Shown here: in pieces, positions 18,107-27,619 of the stretch
Layout of the letters: every line of letters begins with the position of its first letter
Position numbering within the stretch: position 1 is the stretch's first letter
Assembly (NCBI GenBank): GCA_027314765.1
Contig: DAHVAF010000327.1
Span: forward strand, 1 to 40,470
DNA length: 40,470 nucleotides
DNA from: Clostridia bacterium
Lineage (GTDB): Bacteria; Bacillota; Sulfobacillia; RBS10-35; JAJYVM01
Reading direction: 5' to 3'
Notes under the pieces: model-generated
What the model was told of the DNA's origin: nothing
Database searches by the model: none
What the model saw: the letters and a program-made list of their open reading frames with translations, nothing else
Translations under genes and position numbers: made by a program

Positions 18107-18568
18107 ATGAGCCACAACATCGCCACCGGCGAAATGCGCATCGGCGACCTCGCCCGCCGGGCCGAGGTCACGCCGCGGACGCTCCGCTACTATGAGTCGC
18201 TCGGGCTGCTGCAGCCCGCTGCCCGCCGCAGCGGCGGGTTCCGCCTCTACGATGAGGCCGCCGTGCGCCGGCTGGCGCGCATCCGCCAGCTCAAGGAGCT
18301 GCTCGGGTTCAGCCTCGACGAGGTGCGCGAGATTCTGCGCAGCGAGGACGCGGTGCAGGAGATCCGCGCGCGCTACCTTGGGACCGAGGACGCGGGTGTG
18401 CGCGCCCAGCTGCTGCGCCAGGCGCTCGAGCGGGCCGGCGCGCAGCGCGAGCTCGTGCGGCGCAAGCTGGCGGGCCTGCAGGCCATGGACGATGAGATCG
18501 CGGAGCGCCAGGCGCGCATCCGCCAGCTTCTTCAGCAGAGCACGGGCGCGGGCGGGCGCCAGGAGTGA
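18107..18568 (+). CDS. MerR-family transcriptional regulator
   Basis: MRIGDLARRAEVTPRTLRYYESLGLLQPAARRSGGFRLYDEAAVRRLARIRQLKELLGFSLDEVREIL. Confidence 0.93.
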   Translation: MSHNIATGEMRIGDLARRAEVTPRTLRYYESLGLLQPAARRSGGFRLYDEAAVRRLARIRQLKELLGFSLDEVREILRSEDAVQEIRARYLGTEDAGVRAQLLRQALERAGAQRELVRRKLAGLQAMDDEIAERQARIRQLLQQSTGAGGRQE

Positions 18569-20325
18569 GGCCATTGCTCAGCAGGGTCGACTACAAGTGG
18601 ATCGCGCTCTCCAACACGACGCTCGGCGGCCTCATGGCGGCCATGAACGCCAGCATCATCCTCATCGCGCTGCCGGGGATCTTCCGCGGTATCGCGGTCA
18701 ACCCGCTGGATCCGGCGGAAATCGGCTACCTGCTCTGGATGCTGCTCGGCTACATGGTGGTGACGGCCGTCTTCCTCGTCACCTTCGGGCGCATCTCGGA
18801 CATCTACGGGCGCGTGCGCCTGTACAACGCGGGCTTCGCGGTGTTCACGCTCGGCTCCGTCGGCCTCAGCCTGGTGGGCGGGCACGGCAACGGCGCGGCG
18901 CTCTACCTGATCCTGATGCGGCTGGTGCAGGGCGTGGGCGGCGGCTTTCTGATGGCCAACAGCGCGGCCATCCTGACCGACGCCTTTCCCAGCAACGAGC
19001 GGGGCATGGCCCTCGGGGTCAACCAGATCGCCGCCATCGGCGGGTCCCTCGCCGGGCTCCTGCTGGGCGGCGTGCTCGCCACGGTCGACTGGCGGCTGGT
19101 GTTTCTGGTCAGCGTGCCCTTCGGCCTGATCGGCACCGTCTGGGCGTACCTGATGCTCAAGGAGATCAGCGTGCCGCAGCGCAACCAGCGGATCGACTAC
19201 GTGGGCAACGCGACGTTTGCGCTGGCCCTGACCCTGCTGCTTGTGGGCATCACGTACGGCATCATGCCGTATGGCAGCTCGCCGACGGGCTGGGGCAGCC
19301 CGACGGTGATCATCTGCCTGGTGGCGGGCGCGGTGACGCTGGCCGGGTTTGTGGTCGTGGAGCTGCGGGTGCCGCAGCCGATGTTCCGGCTGCAGCTCTT
19401 CGCGCTGCGGCCGTTTCTGTTCGGCAACGTCAGCAGCTTCATCGCCGCGCTGGCCCGCGGCGGCCTGCAGTTCATGCTGGTGATCTGGCTGCAGGGCATC
19501 TGGCTGCCCATCCATGGCTTCAACTTCGCGCAGACGCCGCTCTGGGCCGCGATCTACATGATCCCGCTGATGGTCGGCTTTCTCATCGCCGGGCCGCTCT
19601 CCGGCACGTTCTCGGACCGCTGGGGCGCGCGCGGGCTCGCCACATCCGGGGTGGCGGTGATGGTGGCCGGCTTTGTCGGGCTCAACACGCTCCCCACCAA
19701 CTTCACGTACGGACCGTTCGCCCTGCTGCTGCTGCTGCTCGGGATCGGCATGGGCATGTTCAGCTCGCCCAACACGGCCTCCATCATGAACGCCGTGCCG
19801 GCCGACCAGCGGGGCGCGTCGTCGGGGATGACCATGACGGTGCAGAACTCCGCCACCATGTTCAGCATGGGGCTGTTCTTCTCCGTGGTCATCGGCGGCC
19901 TGGCCGCCACGCTGCCTGGCGCGCTCGGCACGGGCCTGTCCGCGGCCGGCCTGCCGGCGGCGCTGGCGCACAGGATCGCGGGCCTGCCGCCGACCGCGGC
20001 CCTGTTCGCCGCCTTCCTCGGCTACAACCCCATGGCCACGCTGCTGCCCGCGGCAGCCCTCAACCAGCTGCCGGCGGCCGCCCGGTCGAACCTGCTCAGC
20101 ACCCACTACTTCCCGTCGCTCATGGCCCAGCCGTTCACCGACGGGCTGCACACGGCGTTCTGGATGGCCGCCGCCCTGCTCGTGGGCGCGGTGGTCGCGA
20201 GCGCGCTGCGCGGCGGGCGCTACGTGCATGAGGAGGCGCAGGGGCGCGGGCGGGGGGCGGTCCCGGCCGCGGCCTCGCTGCAGGTGGCGGCCGGGGGCCA
20301 GGGCGGGGAGGGGCCGCGCGGCTGA
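18565..20325 (+). CDS. MFS transporter, DHA2/EmrB-QacA-like drug exporter
   Basis: GRISDIYGRVRLYNAGFAVFTLGS and RLVQGVGGGFLMANSAAILTDAFP motifs; many TM segments; GTGA overlap with merR stop. Confidence 0.92.
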   Translation: MRPLLSRVDYKWIALSNTTLGGLMAAMNASIILIALPGIFRGIAVNPLDPAEIGYLLWMLLGYMVVTAVFLVTFGRISDIYGRVRLYNAGFAVFTLGSVGLSLVGGHGNGAALYLILMRLVQGVGGGFLMANSAAILTDAFPSNERGMALGVNQIAAIGGSLAGLLLGGVLATVDWRLVFLVSVPFGLIGTVWAYLMLKEISVPQRNQRIDYVGNATFALALTLLLVGITYGIMPYGSSPTGWGSPTVIICLVAGAVTLAGFVVVELRVPQPMFRLQLFALRPFLFGNVSSFIAALARGGLQFMLVIWLQGIWLPIHGFNFAQTPLWAAIYMIPLMVGFLIAGPLSGTFSDRWGARGLATSGVAVMVAGFVGLNTLPTNFTYGPFALLLLLLGIGMGMFSSPNTASIMNAVPADQRGASSGMTMTVQNSATMFSMGLFFSVVIGGLAATLPGALGTGLSAAGLPAALAHRIAGLPPTAALFAAFLGYNPMATLLPAAALNQLPAAARSNLLSTHYFPSLMAQPFTDGLHTAFWMAAALLVGAVVASALRGGRYVHEEAQGRGRGAVPAAASLQVAAGGQGGEGPRG

Positions 20326-20350
20326 GCGGCGGCTCCGCGGCGACGGACGC

Positions 20351-20995
20351 CTAGACCCCCGTGAACTGAATGGCGATGTGGCGGCGCTTGTAGTGCTGGT
20401 TGAGGCCGATGATGAGGGCCGTCAGCCGCTCGAGGGTCTGGGCGTTGCGCAGGGGGCCGGCATCCAGGGCGCGCACGCCCATCCGCTCGATGAGGTCGGT
20501 CGCGAGGCCCTTGGCCTCGGCATCGTCGCCGGCCACCAGGGCGTCGACATGGTTCAGGTCCTCGCCGCGCAGCAGCCGGCGCGCGGAGACGGTCTGCAGG
20601 GCGGCGATGACGCGGGTGCGGGGGAGCAGGCCGGCGGCGCGCTCGGCGGCCGAGCCCTCCTGCGGTGGCGCGATGCGAGTCGCATCGCCGGGTGCCAGGC
20701 AGACTGTCGCATCGACCAGGATCTTGCCGGCCAGGCAGTCGGCCAGGGCCCGCAGCGTGTCGACCTGCGCGGTGTCCGGCACGCAGAGGAAGCAGATGTC
20801 CGCGGCGCTTGCGGCCTCCGCGTTGCCGACGCCGCGGACATCGCCCAGCGGGGCGAGGGCGGCGATCTCCTCCGCGGCCTCGCTGGCGCGGGCCGCATCC
20901 CGCGAGCCCAGCCGCACCGGCACGCCTCCGAGCGCAAGCCGCATCGCCACAGCGCGTCCGAGATCGCCCGTGCCACCGATCACCGCCGCAACCAT
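20351..20995 (-). CDS. npdG: coenzyme F420:NADP oxidoreductase-like (NpdG family)
   Basis: MVAAVIGGTGDLGRAVAMRLALGGVPVRLGSRDAARA; C-terminal GLNQHYKRRHIAIQFTGV typical of NpdG. Confidence 0.8.
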   Translation of the reverse strand: MVAAVIGGTGDLGRAVAMRLALGGVPVRLGSRDAARASEAAEEIAALAPLGDVRGVGNAEAASAADICFLCVPDTAQVDTLRALADCLAGKILVDATVCLAPGDATRIAPPQEGSAAERAAGLLPRTRVIAALQTVSARRLLRGEDLNHVDALVAGDDAEAKGLATDLIERMGVRALDAGPLRNAQTLERLTALIIGLNQHYKRRHIAIQFTGV

Positions 20996-21127
20996 ACACA
21001 CGCACCCTCTCCGCCCGAAACCCGCCGTAGTGCGAAATACTCGCTCAGCCCGCGCTTACCTGCCCGGGCCACGCGACGCGCACGTCCCAAACCCATGATC
21101 GGCGGCACACGGGCCGAGGATGCAGAA

Positions 21128-21156
21128 GCGCCCCGGACCCAGGTGGGCCGGGGCGC
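21128..21156. terminator. hairpin downstream of APC copy 1
   Basis: GCGCCCCGGaCCC...GGG-CCGGGGCGC near-perfect stem; same core as the hairpin at 23027-23055. Confidence 0.55.
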
Positions 21157-21179
21157 CCCTTCCGCCAGCGCGGCGCGAT

Positions 21180-22856
21180 CTACTCGTTCCCGCCCCCGGG
21201 CTGGGGCACGGGCAGCGGCACACCCAGGTCCTCGACCACGTGCTCCTCGTGGAAGTCGAGGTTCTTGCCGGCCTTGAGCTCCTTGAGCGCGTCGGTCTCG
21301 TACGCCGAGCCGACGGCCCAGTAGTAGGAGGCGACGCCGAGCCCGATGGCCACGATCTCGTCCAGGGGGAACTTCAGGATGTTCAGGTTGCCCGTCCCGA
21401 ACGAGCCGAGCCAGCTCAGCAGCACCTCGGAGAACAGCAGCACCGGCAGCCAGAGCCCTGCTTTGATGTCCCGCCTCGGCAGCTTCTGCGTATTGGCGAA
21501 GACGATGTAGAGCAGAATCCCGACCGCGTACCAGATGCCGACCTGCATGGTCGTCGGCCAGCCGTACCACAGGAACATCGAGGTCGAAACCGCCATGGCC
21601 GCCGGACCCAGCCAGCGCGCGTGGCGGCCCACCGAGAATGCCCGCGGCACCTCCGGCGCGAGCTTGCGGAAGATGCCCAGCACGCTGCCGGACACCATGT
21701 ACGTCAGGATGCCCACCGCCGAGGCCAGCACGATCATCGCGTGCCAGGACGGGAAGGGCAGGATGCCGAGCAGGCCCAGCACGTACGTCGCCCACTGCGC
21801 CTTCGACGGCACCCCGTGCTGGTTCAGGTACTTCAGCCAGCGCGGCACGCCGAACCCGTTCTTCTCGATCGCGAAGAGGAACCGGGAGTTCACGCCTGTG
21901 ATCAGCAGCCCGGTCCCGGCCGGCGACAGGGCGGCGTCGATGTACAGCACGATGCCCAGCCAGCCGAGCCCGACGCCGATCGCCAGCTGCGCCATCGGCG
22001 AGGTCAGGTTGATCTTCGCCCAGCCCTGCGCCAGAGCCGAGTGCGGGATGGCGACGATGAAGGCCACCTGCAGCAGCGTGTACAGGACAAGGGCACCGAG
22101 AATGGAGCCGAGCAGGGCGAACGGCACGTCCCGCCTGGGATTGCTGCCTTCGGCCGCCATGGCCATGGCCGAGCGCGGCCCGGAGTAGGCGTAGATCAGC
22201 CCGCCCACGGCGATGGCCGTCAGCACCGGCTCGAAGCCGTACGGCATGAAGCCGCCCGCCGAGCTGAAGTTGGACGCCCCGCCCTGGGTGAGGCCGCTGA
22301 TGATCAGCAGAACCATGGCCACTGACGGGACGACCCACTTGATCGTGGTCCAGATGGATACCGTCTTCGAGAAGAGGCGCACGCCGTACAGCGTGAGGGC
22401 CTGGAAGACCAGCATGAGAATCGCGGTCACCAGCAGGCCGAGCACCGTCGCCGTGCCGGTCTTCTGGTCGAACAGGGACGGGATGTAGCCGCCGGCGTAC
22501 TGCACGACCGCGAGACACTCGATCGCGACCCCGAACCCGCCGGCCAGCACGGTCGACCAGGACGTCATGCTCGAGGCCAGGGTGCCGCAGGCCAGCTGCG
22601 GCATCCGAAGGGAAGCTCCCGCCTCCGGGAACATCGTCGCCTGCTCGGCGAAGGGCGCTTCGATGATGAGGAAGAGGATTCCGGCGATGAGCCAGGAGAG
22701 GATCGCCGCTGGGCCCGCGAACTGCGCGGCAAAGAACGCTCCGAAGAGCCAGCCCGAGCCGATGACCGTGCCCACGCTCGCCATGAGCATGTCGTACCGG
22801 GACATGACGTGACGGTATCGTCGACCCTCAGCCGCCGGTTCCTTCGCTGCGGTCAC
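21180..22856 (-). CDS. APC-superfamily amino acid permease (copy 1)
   Basis: RYRHVMSRYDMLMASVGTVIGSGWLFGAFFAAQFAGPAAILSWLIAG...; ~558 aa, multi-TM. GTG start inferred by alignment with copy 3; the 903-aa ORF track entry over-extends. Confidence 0.88.
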   Translation of the reverse strand: MTAAKEPAAEGRRYRHVMSRYDMLMASVGTVIGSGWLFGAFFAAQFAGPAAILSWLIAGILFLIIEAPFAEQATMFPEAGASLRMPQLACGTLASSMTSWSTVLAGGFGVAIECLAVVQYAGGYIPSLFDQKTGTATVLGLLVTAILMLVFQALTLYGVRLFSKTVSIWTTIKWVVPSVAMVLLIISGLTQGGASNFSSAGGFMPYGFEPVLTAIAVGGLIYAYSGPRSAMAMAAEGSNPRRDVPFALLGSILGALVLYTLLQVAFIVAIPHSALAQGWAKINLTSPMAQLAIGVGLGWLGIVLYIDAALSPAGTGLLITGVNSRFLFAIEKNGFGVPRWLKYLNQHGVPSKAQWATYVLGLLGILPFPSWHAMIVLASAVGILTYMVSGSVLGIFRKLAPEVPRAFSVGRHARWLGPAAMAVSTSMFLWYGWPTTMQVGIWYAVGILLYIVFANTQKLPRRDIKAGLWLPVLLFSEVLLSWLGSFGTGNLNILKFPLDEIVAIGLGVASYYWAVGSAYETDALKELKAGKNLDFHEEHVVEDLGVPLPVPQPGGGNE

Positions 22857-23026
22857 CCCACCTGCATCGCCCCCTCTGGTTTCTTGTGCCGTTTCCGGCG
22901 TTGGCGGCGAGATTTCTCTTCTCGGAACTTCACCTCCTGCTTGGCGGCGGCGGGATCGCTGAGCGAGGCCCGCTGGGCGCCGCACGCCGCCCAAACGCCG
23001 CCCAAACGCCGCCCGAAGACGACGAA

Positions 23027-23055
23027 GCGCCCCGGCCCGCGGGGGGCCGGGGCGC
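23027..23055. terminator. hairpin downstream of the truncated APC copy
   Basis: GCGCCCCGGCCC-GCGGG-GGGCCGGGGCGC, perfect 12-bp arms; minus-strand tail TTCGTCGTCTTCG. Confidence 0.65.
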
Positions 23056-23062
23056 GGCAGGA

Positions 23063-23722
23063 TCAAGGGGGCGCAGCGGACCACTCCCCGCCGGGCTCCG
23101 GCGTGGGCACGCGCATGGTGATTCCGAGGTCCACCACGACGAACTCCTCGTGGTGGTCGAGCTTTTTGCCCTCGCTCGCCTCCGACACGGCCGCGGTCCG
23201 GTAGGCCGAATGGACAGCCCAGCAGTAGAACCCGATGCCGGGGGCGATCGCCACGACTTCGTCCAGGGGGAGGGGCAGGACGTGCAGGTTGCCCTTGCCG
23301 AACGAGCCGAGCCAACTCGGCGGGATCTCCGGGAACAGGAGCAGGGGCAGCCGGATGCCCGCGCGGATGTCGCGCCTGGGCGGCTTCTGCGCGCTGGCGA
23401 AGATGGCGTGCAGGACGGGACCCGGGATGTACCAGACGCCCACCCGCGTGGTGGTCGGCCACCCGTACCCCAGGAACATCGACGTGGCGGCGGCCATCGC
23501 GGTGGGCCCGAGCCAGCGCGCGTGGCGTCCGACCGGGAACGGTCGGGGCAGGTTCGGGATCGTCTTGCGGCACGCGCCCAGGGCGCTGCCCGAGATCATG
23601 TAGCCGAGGATGCCGGCCGACGACGTCAGCACGATCTGCAGGTGCCGGGACGGGAAGGGCAGGATGGCGACAAGGCCCGGCACGTGGGCCGACCGCTGCG
23701 CCGTCGCCGGCACCCTTGGCAC
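23063..23722 (-). pseudogene. truncated APC permease (copy 2), C-terminal ~215 aa only
   Basis: GLVAILPFPSRHLQIVLTSSAGILGYMISGSALGACRKT...NLHVLPLPLDEVVAIAPGIGFYCWAVHSAYRT aligns without gaps to the C-terminal part of copy 3; no N-terminal TM half is present upstream. Confidence 0.85.
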
Positions 23723-23903
23723 CCCCTGCCGAGCTCACCGCCAACATGGCGCCTCGCCTGACTTGATCCGGCATACGGCACACCGTCTCCGGTTCAGGGA
23801 CCGGAACCGCACGCCCCGCCCCATGGCGGAACGTCCAAGCAGGCGCGCGTTGGCCACACCCTGTATCTCGACACACGCACCAGCGGACCATCTTATAGAA
23901 CCG

Positions 23904-23933
23904 CGACGGCTCGGCGTGCCCGCCGAGCCGTCG
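23904..23933. terminator. hairpin downstream of APC copy 3
   Basis: CGACGGCTCGGCG-TGCC-CGCCGAGCCGTCG, perfect 13-bp arms. Confidence 0.6.
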
Positions 23934-23967
23934 TCAGGCCGATCGCTGGGCGGCCCGGAGCCCGCCC

Positions 23968-25647
23968 CTACTCCTCGCCGCCAGGCGCCGGCAGCGGCGC
24001 CGCGCGGCCGAGGTCTTCCGCCACGAACTCCTCGCGGAAGTCGAGGTTTCTTCCCTCCATGAGCTCGGTCAACTGCTCCGTGCGGTAGGCGGACGCCACC
24101 GACCAGTAGTACGTGGCCACACCCATTCCCGCCGCGATGGCCTCATCCAGCGGGAAGGGCAGGGCGTGCAGGTTGCCCGTCCCGAACGAGCCGAGCCAGC
24201 TCAGCACGATCTCGGCGAAGAACATGACGGGAAGCCAGAGTCCCGCCCGGATGTCCCGCCGCGGCAGCCGGTAGGTGTTGGCGAAGATCGCGTAGAGAAT
24301 CAGGCCAGCCACGTAGAAGACCCCGACCCGCAGCGTGGTCGGCCAGCCGTACCAGAGGAACATCGAGAAGGCCATCGCCATCGAGGTGGGGCCGATCCAG
24401 CGGGCGTGGCGGCCGACCGAGAAGGGCCGCTTCACGTCCGGCGCCGTCTTGCGCAGGGCACCCAACGCGCTGCCGGACATCATGTAGCCCAGGATGCCGG
24501 CCGCGGAGGTCAGCACGATCAGCGCGTGCCAGGAGGGGAAGGGGAGGATCGCCACCAGCCCGAGGACGTAGGCGGTCCACTGCGAGTTCGCCGGCACGCC
24601 ATGGCGATTCATCCGCTTCAGCCACCGCGGCACCCCGAAGCCGTTCTTCTCGATGGCGTACAGGCGGCGGGCGCTGGTGCCGGTGCCGATGAGCGCAGTG
24701 CCGGCCGGCGAGAGCGCCGCGTCGATGTAGAGGACGACGCCCAGCCAGCCGAGGCCGATGCCGAACGCCAGCTGCGCCATGGGCGAGCTGAAGCTGATGT
24801 GCGACCAGCCGTGGGCAAGGGCCGTGTGCGGGATCGCCAGGATGAAGGCGACCTGCAGGAACACGTAGATGATGCCGCCGCCCACGATCGAGGCGATCAG
24901 GGCAAACGGCACGTCGCGCTTGGGGTTGCTGCCCTCGGCCGCCAGGGCCATGGCCGAGCGCGGGCCCTGATAGGCGTAGATCAGCCCGCCGAGGGCGATG
25001 GCGGTCAGCACCGGGGCAAAGCCGTAGGGCATGAAGCCGCCCGCGGCGCTGAAGTTCGCCGCGCCACCCTGGCTCAGCCCGGCGACGATGAGCACCACGA
25101 ATGACACGGACGGGACGACCCACTTGATGGTGGTCCAGATGGTGACCGTCTTCGAGAACAGCCGCACGCCGTAGATGCTGAGCGCGAGGAACACCAGCAT
25201 CAGCACCGCCGTCACCAGCAGCCCGAGCGGCGTCGCCGTCCCCGCCGCCTTGTTGAAGAGCGCCGGGAGGTAACCGCCGGCGTATTGGACCACCGCCAGC
25301 ATCTCGATGGCGATGCCGAAGCCGCCCAGCACGGCCGGCCACGAGTTCATGGCCGAGGCCAGCGATCCGAAGGCGAGCTGCGGGACGCGGATCGGCGCCC
25401 CCGCCTCCGGGAACATCGCCGCCATCTCGGCGAACGGGAGCTCGATGATGACGAAGAGGACGCCCGCGATCACCCACGACAGGATCGCCGCCGGACCCGC
25501 GTACCGTGCCGCGAAGTACGACCCGAACAGCCAGCCGGAACCGATCACCGTGCCGATGGCCGCCATGAGCAGGTCGTACCGGGACATCACATGCCGATAG
25601 CGCCTGCCCTCCACCTGCTGCTCCCGTGCGCCAGCCCCCACCCGCAA
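23968..25647 (-). CDS. APC-superfamily amino acid permease (copy 3)
   Basis: RYRHVMSRYDLLMAAIGTVIGSGWLFGSYFAARYAGPAAILSWVIAG...; full-length paralogue of copy 1. N-terminal start uncertain (TTG 25647/GTG 25641). Confidence 0.9.
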   Translation of the reverse strand: MRVGAGAREQQVEGRRYRHVMSRYDLLMAAIGTVIGSGWLFGSYFAARYAGPAAILSWVIAGVLFVIIELPFAEMAAMFPEAGAPIRVPQLAFGSLASAMNSWPAVLGGFGIAIEMLAVVQYAGGYLPALFNKAAGTATPLGLLVTAVLMLVFLALSIYGVRLFSKTVTIWTTIKWVVPSVSFVVLIVAGLSQGGAANFSAAGGFMPYGFAPVLTAIALGGLIYAYQGPRSAMALAAEGSNPKRDVPFALIASIVGGGIIYVFLQVAFILAIPHTALAHGWSHISFSSPMAQLAFGIGLGWLGVVLYIDAALSPAGTALIGTGTSARRLYAIEKNGFGVPRWLKRMNRHGVPANSQWTAYVLGLVAILPFPSWHALIVLTSAAGILGYMMSGSALGALRKTAPDVKRPFSVGRHARWIGPTSMAMAFSMFLWYGWPTTLRVGVFYVAGLILYAIFANTYRLPRRDIRAGLWLPVMFFAEIVLSWLGSFGTGNLHALPFPLDEAIAAGMGVATYYWSVASAYRTEQLTELMEGRNLDFREEFVAEDLGRAAPLPAPGGEE

Positions 25648-25842
25648 CGCCCCCTTCCCGAGTGGGGGCGGGATTTCGCCACCCAGAACCCTGTTCCTGC
25701 CGGTTCGTGCGGCGAACTGTGCCGTCCAGCCGGGGCACCATGGGCCTGGCGGCGTCGGCGATTGCCGCTTTCCCGGCAGGACTCGCCAGAGCCCCTATGG
25801 AACGGGAGCGAACTGGAGACGCCCACCAGGAGGGATGGCCGC

Positions 25843-26748
25843 ATGTCCGCCCTGACCCCGGACCAGGCCCGCGCCCGCCTGCGCGGCTCGATCGTGCCGA
25901 TGGTCTCGCCGTTTCGCGACGGCCGCCTGGACGAGCAGGGCCTGCGCACGCTGATCGACTGGCAGATCGCCTCGGGCAGCCACGGCATCTCGGTCGCCGG
26001 CACGACCGGCGAGCCGTCCGCCCTCACGGCGGACGAGCGCGAGCGCCTGATCGCCGTCGCCGTGGAGCAGGTGGCCGGCCGCGTGCCCATGCTGGCCGGC
26101 ACGGGCAGCAACAACCTGGAGGAGACGCTGCGCTTCACCCGTTTCGCCGAGGTCCACGGCGCGGACGCGGTCCTGGTGATCGTGCCGTACTACAATAAGC
26201 CCAGCCAGGAGGGCATGTACCGCCACTTCGCCGCCGCCGCCAGCGCCACATCGCTCCCGTTGGTGATCTACAACATCCCCGGCCGCACGGCCGCCAACAT
26301 GGAGCCCGCCACCATGGCCCGCCTGCGCCGCGACCACCCCAACGTGGTCGGCGTCAAGGAGGCCAACGTGGACATGCAGCACGTGAGCCGCGTGCTGGCC
26401 GAGTGCGGGCGCGACTTCCTCGTCTACTCGGGCATCGAGGCCCTCTGCTTCCCGATGCTGGCCCTGGGCGGCGCCGGCCACGTGAGCGCCACGGCCAACG
26501 TGCTGCCGGCGGAGGTGGCGCGCCTCTATGACCTCTGCGCCGCCGGCCAGTGGGAGCAGGCGCGGGACCTGCACTACCGGCTGCTGGCCCTGAACGAGGC
26601 GCTGTTCATCGAGACCAACCCCGGCCCCCTGAAGTTCGCCCTCGGCGTGCTCGGCCGGTGCTCGCCGGAGATCCGGCTGCCGCTCTGCGAGCCGTCACCG
26701 CCCAACCAGGCCAAGATCCGGTCGGTGCTGGCCCAGTACGGCCTCTGA
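25843..26748 (+). CDS. dapA: 4-hydroxy-tetrahydrodipicolinate synthase family aldolase
   Basis: GSIVPMVSPFRDG; AGTTGEPSALT; VPYYNKPSQEGMYRHF; YNIPGRTAANM; GVKEANVDM (Schiff-base Lys); SD AGGAGGGATGG before ATG. Confidence 0.88.
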   Translation: MSALTPDQARARLRGSIVPMVSPFRDGRLDEQGLRTLIDWQIASGSHGISVAGTTGEPSALTADERERLIAVAVEQVAGRVPMLAGTGSNNLEETLRFTRFAEVHGADAVLVIVPYYNKPSQEGMYRHFAAAASATSLPLVIYNIPGRTAANMEPATMARLRRDHPNVVGVKEANVDMQHVSRVLAECGRDFLVYSGIEALCFPMLALGGAGHVSATANVLPAEVARLYDLCAAGQWEQARDLHYRLLALNEALFIETNPGPLKFALGVLGRCSPEIRLPLCEPSPPNQAKIRSVLAQYGL

Positions 26749-26835
26749 TTGCGGATTTGGTCGGGCCGCGCGTACGCGCGGCCCGTCGCGAAACGCGCTC
26801 GGGAACACGCGGGTCCGCCCGCGTGTTTGCGGATT
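26749..26835. repeat. two-hairpin intergenic element flanked by 9-bp direct repeats
   Basis: TTGCGGATT at 26749-26757 and 26827-26835; inside, 22-bp perfect palindrome GGGCCGCGCGTACGCGCGGCCC (26763-26784) and AACACGCGGG-TCCG-CCCGCGTGTT (26804-26827). Confidence 0.6.
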
Positions 26836-26855
26836 CAAAGGGAGGGATCCCACGG

Positions 26856-27602
26856 ATGAAGCACGCGCGCTTTCTCGCCGACGGCCGCGCCCTCGCGGGG
26901 GTGCTCGATTCCGACGGCAGCCTCCGGGCCGAGGACGGCTCCCGCCACGACCCCGCCAAGGTCCGCTGGCTGCTGCCCATCCAGCCCGGCAAGGTCATCG
27001 GCCTGGCCCTCAACTTCCACACCCACGCCGGCGAGCTTGGCCTGCAGACGCCCGAGGCGCCGACCCTGTTCTGGAAGCCCAACAGCTCGCTGATCGCCCA
27101 CGGTGACGAGGTCGTCTACCCGGCGGGAGCCGAGTACATGCACTACGAGGCCGAGCTGGCCGTCGTCATCGGGCGCCGCTGCCGCAAGGTCAAGCCGTCG
27201 GAGGCCATGGCCTGCGTGAAGGGCTACACGGTGGCAAACGATGTGACCGTGCGCGACTTCGTCACGAACATGTTCCGGCCGCCCATCAAGGCCAAGGGGT
27301 TCGACACGTTCGGGCCGCTCGGGCCCTATTTCGTGGATGCCTCCGACGTCGACCCGCGCGACCTGGCCGTCACCACGCGGGTCAACGGGCAGGTCCGGCA
27401 GGCGGGGCAGACCAGCCAGTTCGTGCACGACATCCCCAGCATCATCGCGTTCATCACGTCGTTCATGACCCTGGAGCCGGACGACGTGATCCTGACGGGG
27501 ACGCCCGAGGGGCTTTCGCATGTCTACCCGGGGGACGTCATGCAGTGCGAGGTCCAGGGGGTCGGCGTGCTGGAGAACCGGATCGTGGCGGAGACGGCTT
27601 AG
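26856..27602 (+). CDS. hpaG: fumarylacetoacetate hydrolase family, HpaG-like isomerase/decarboxylase
   Basis: YEAELAVVIGRRCRKVKPSEAMACVKGYTVANDVTVRDF; DVILTGTPEGLSHVYPGDVMQCEVQGVGVLENRI; located directly before hpaB/hpaD. Confidence 0.8.
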   Translation: MKHARFLADGRALAGVLDSDGSLRAEDGSRHDPAKVRWLLPIQPGKVIGLALNFHTHAGELGLQTPEAPTLFWKPNSSLIAHGDEVVYPAGAEYMHYEAELAVVIGRRCRKVKPSEAMACVKGYTVANDVTVRDFVTNMFRPPIKAKGFDTFGPLGPYFVDASDVDPRDLAVTTRVNGQVRQAGQTSQFVHDIPSIIAFITSFMTLEPDDVILTGTPEGLSHVYPGDVMQCEVQGVGVLENRIVAETA

Positions 27603-27619
27603 CGGGGGGGCGGCGGCGT

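Noticed and set aside
21180-23891. Single 903-aa ORF
   Set aside because: Only the first ~558 codons from the 3' side encode the APC permease; the upstream part is out-of-frame sequence over APC copy 2.
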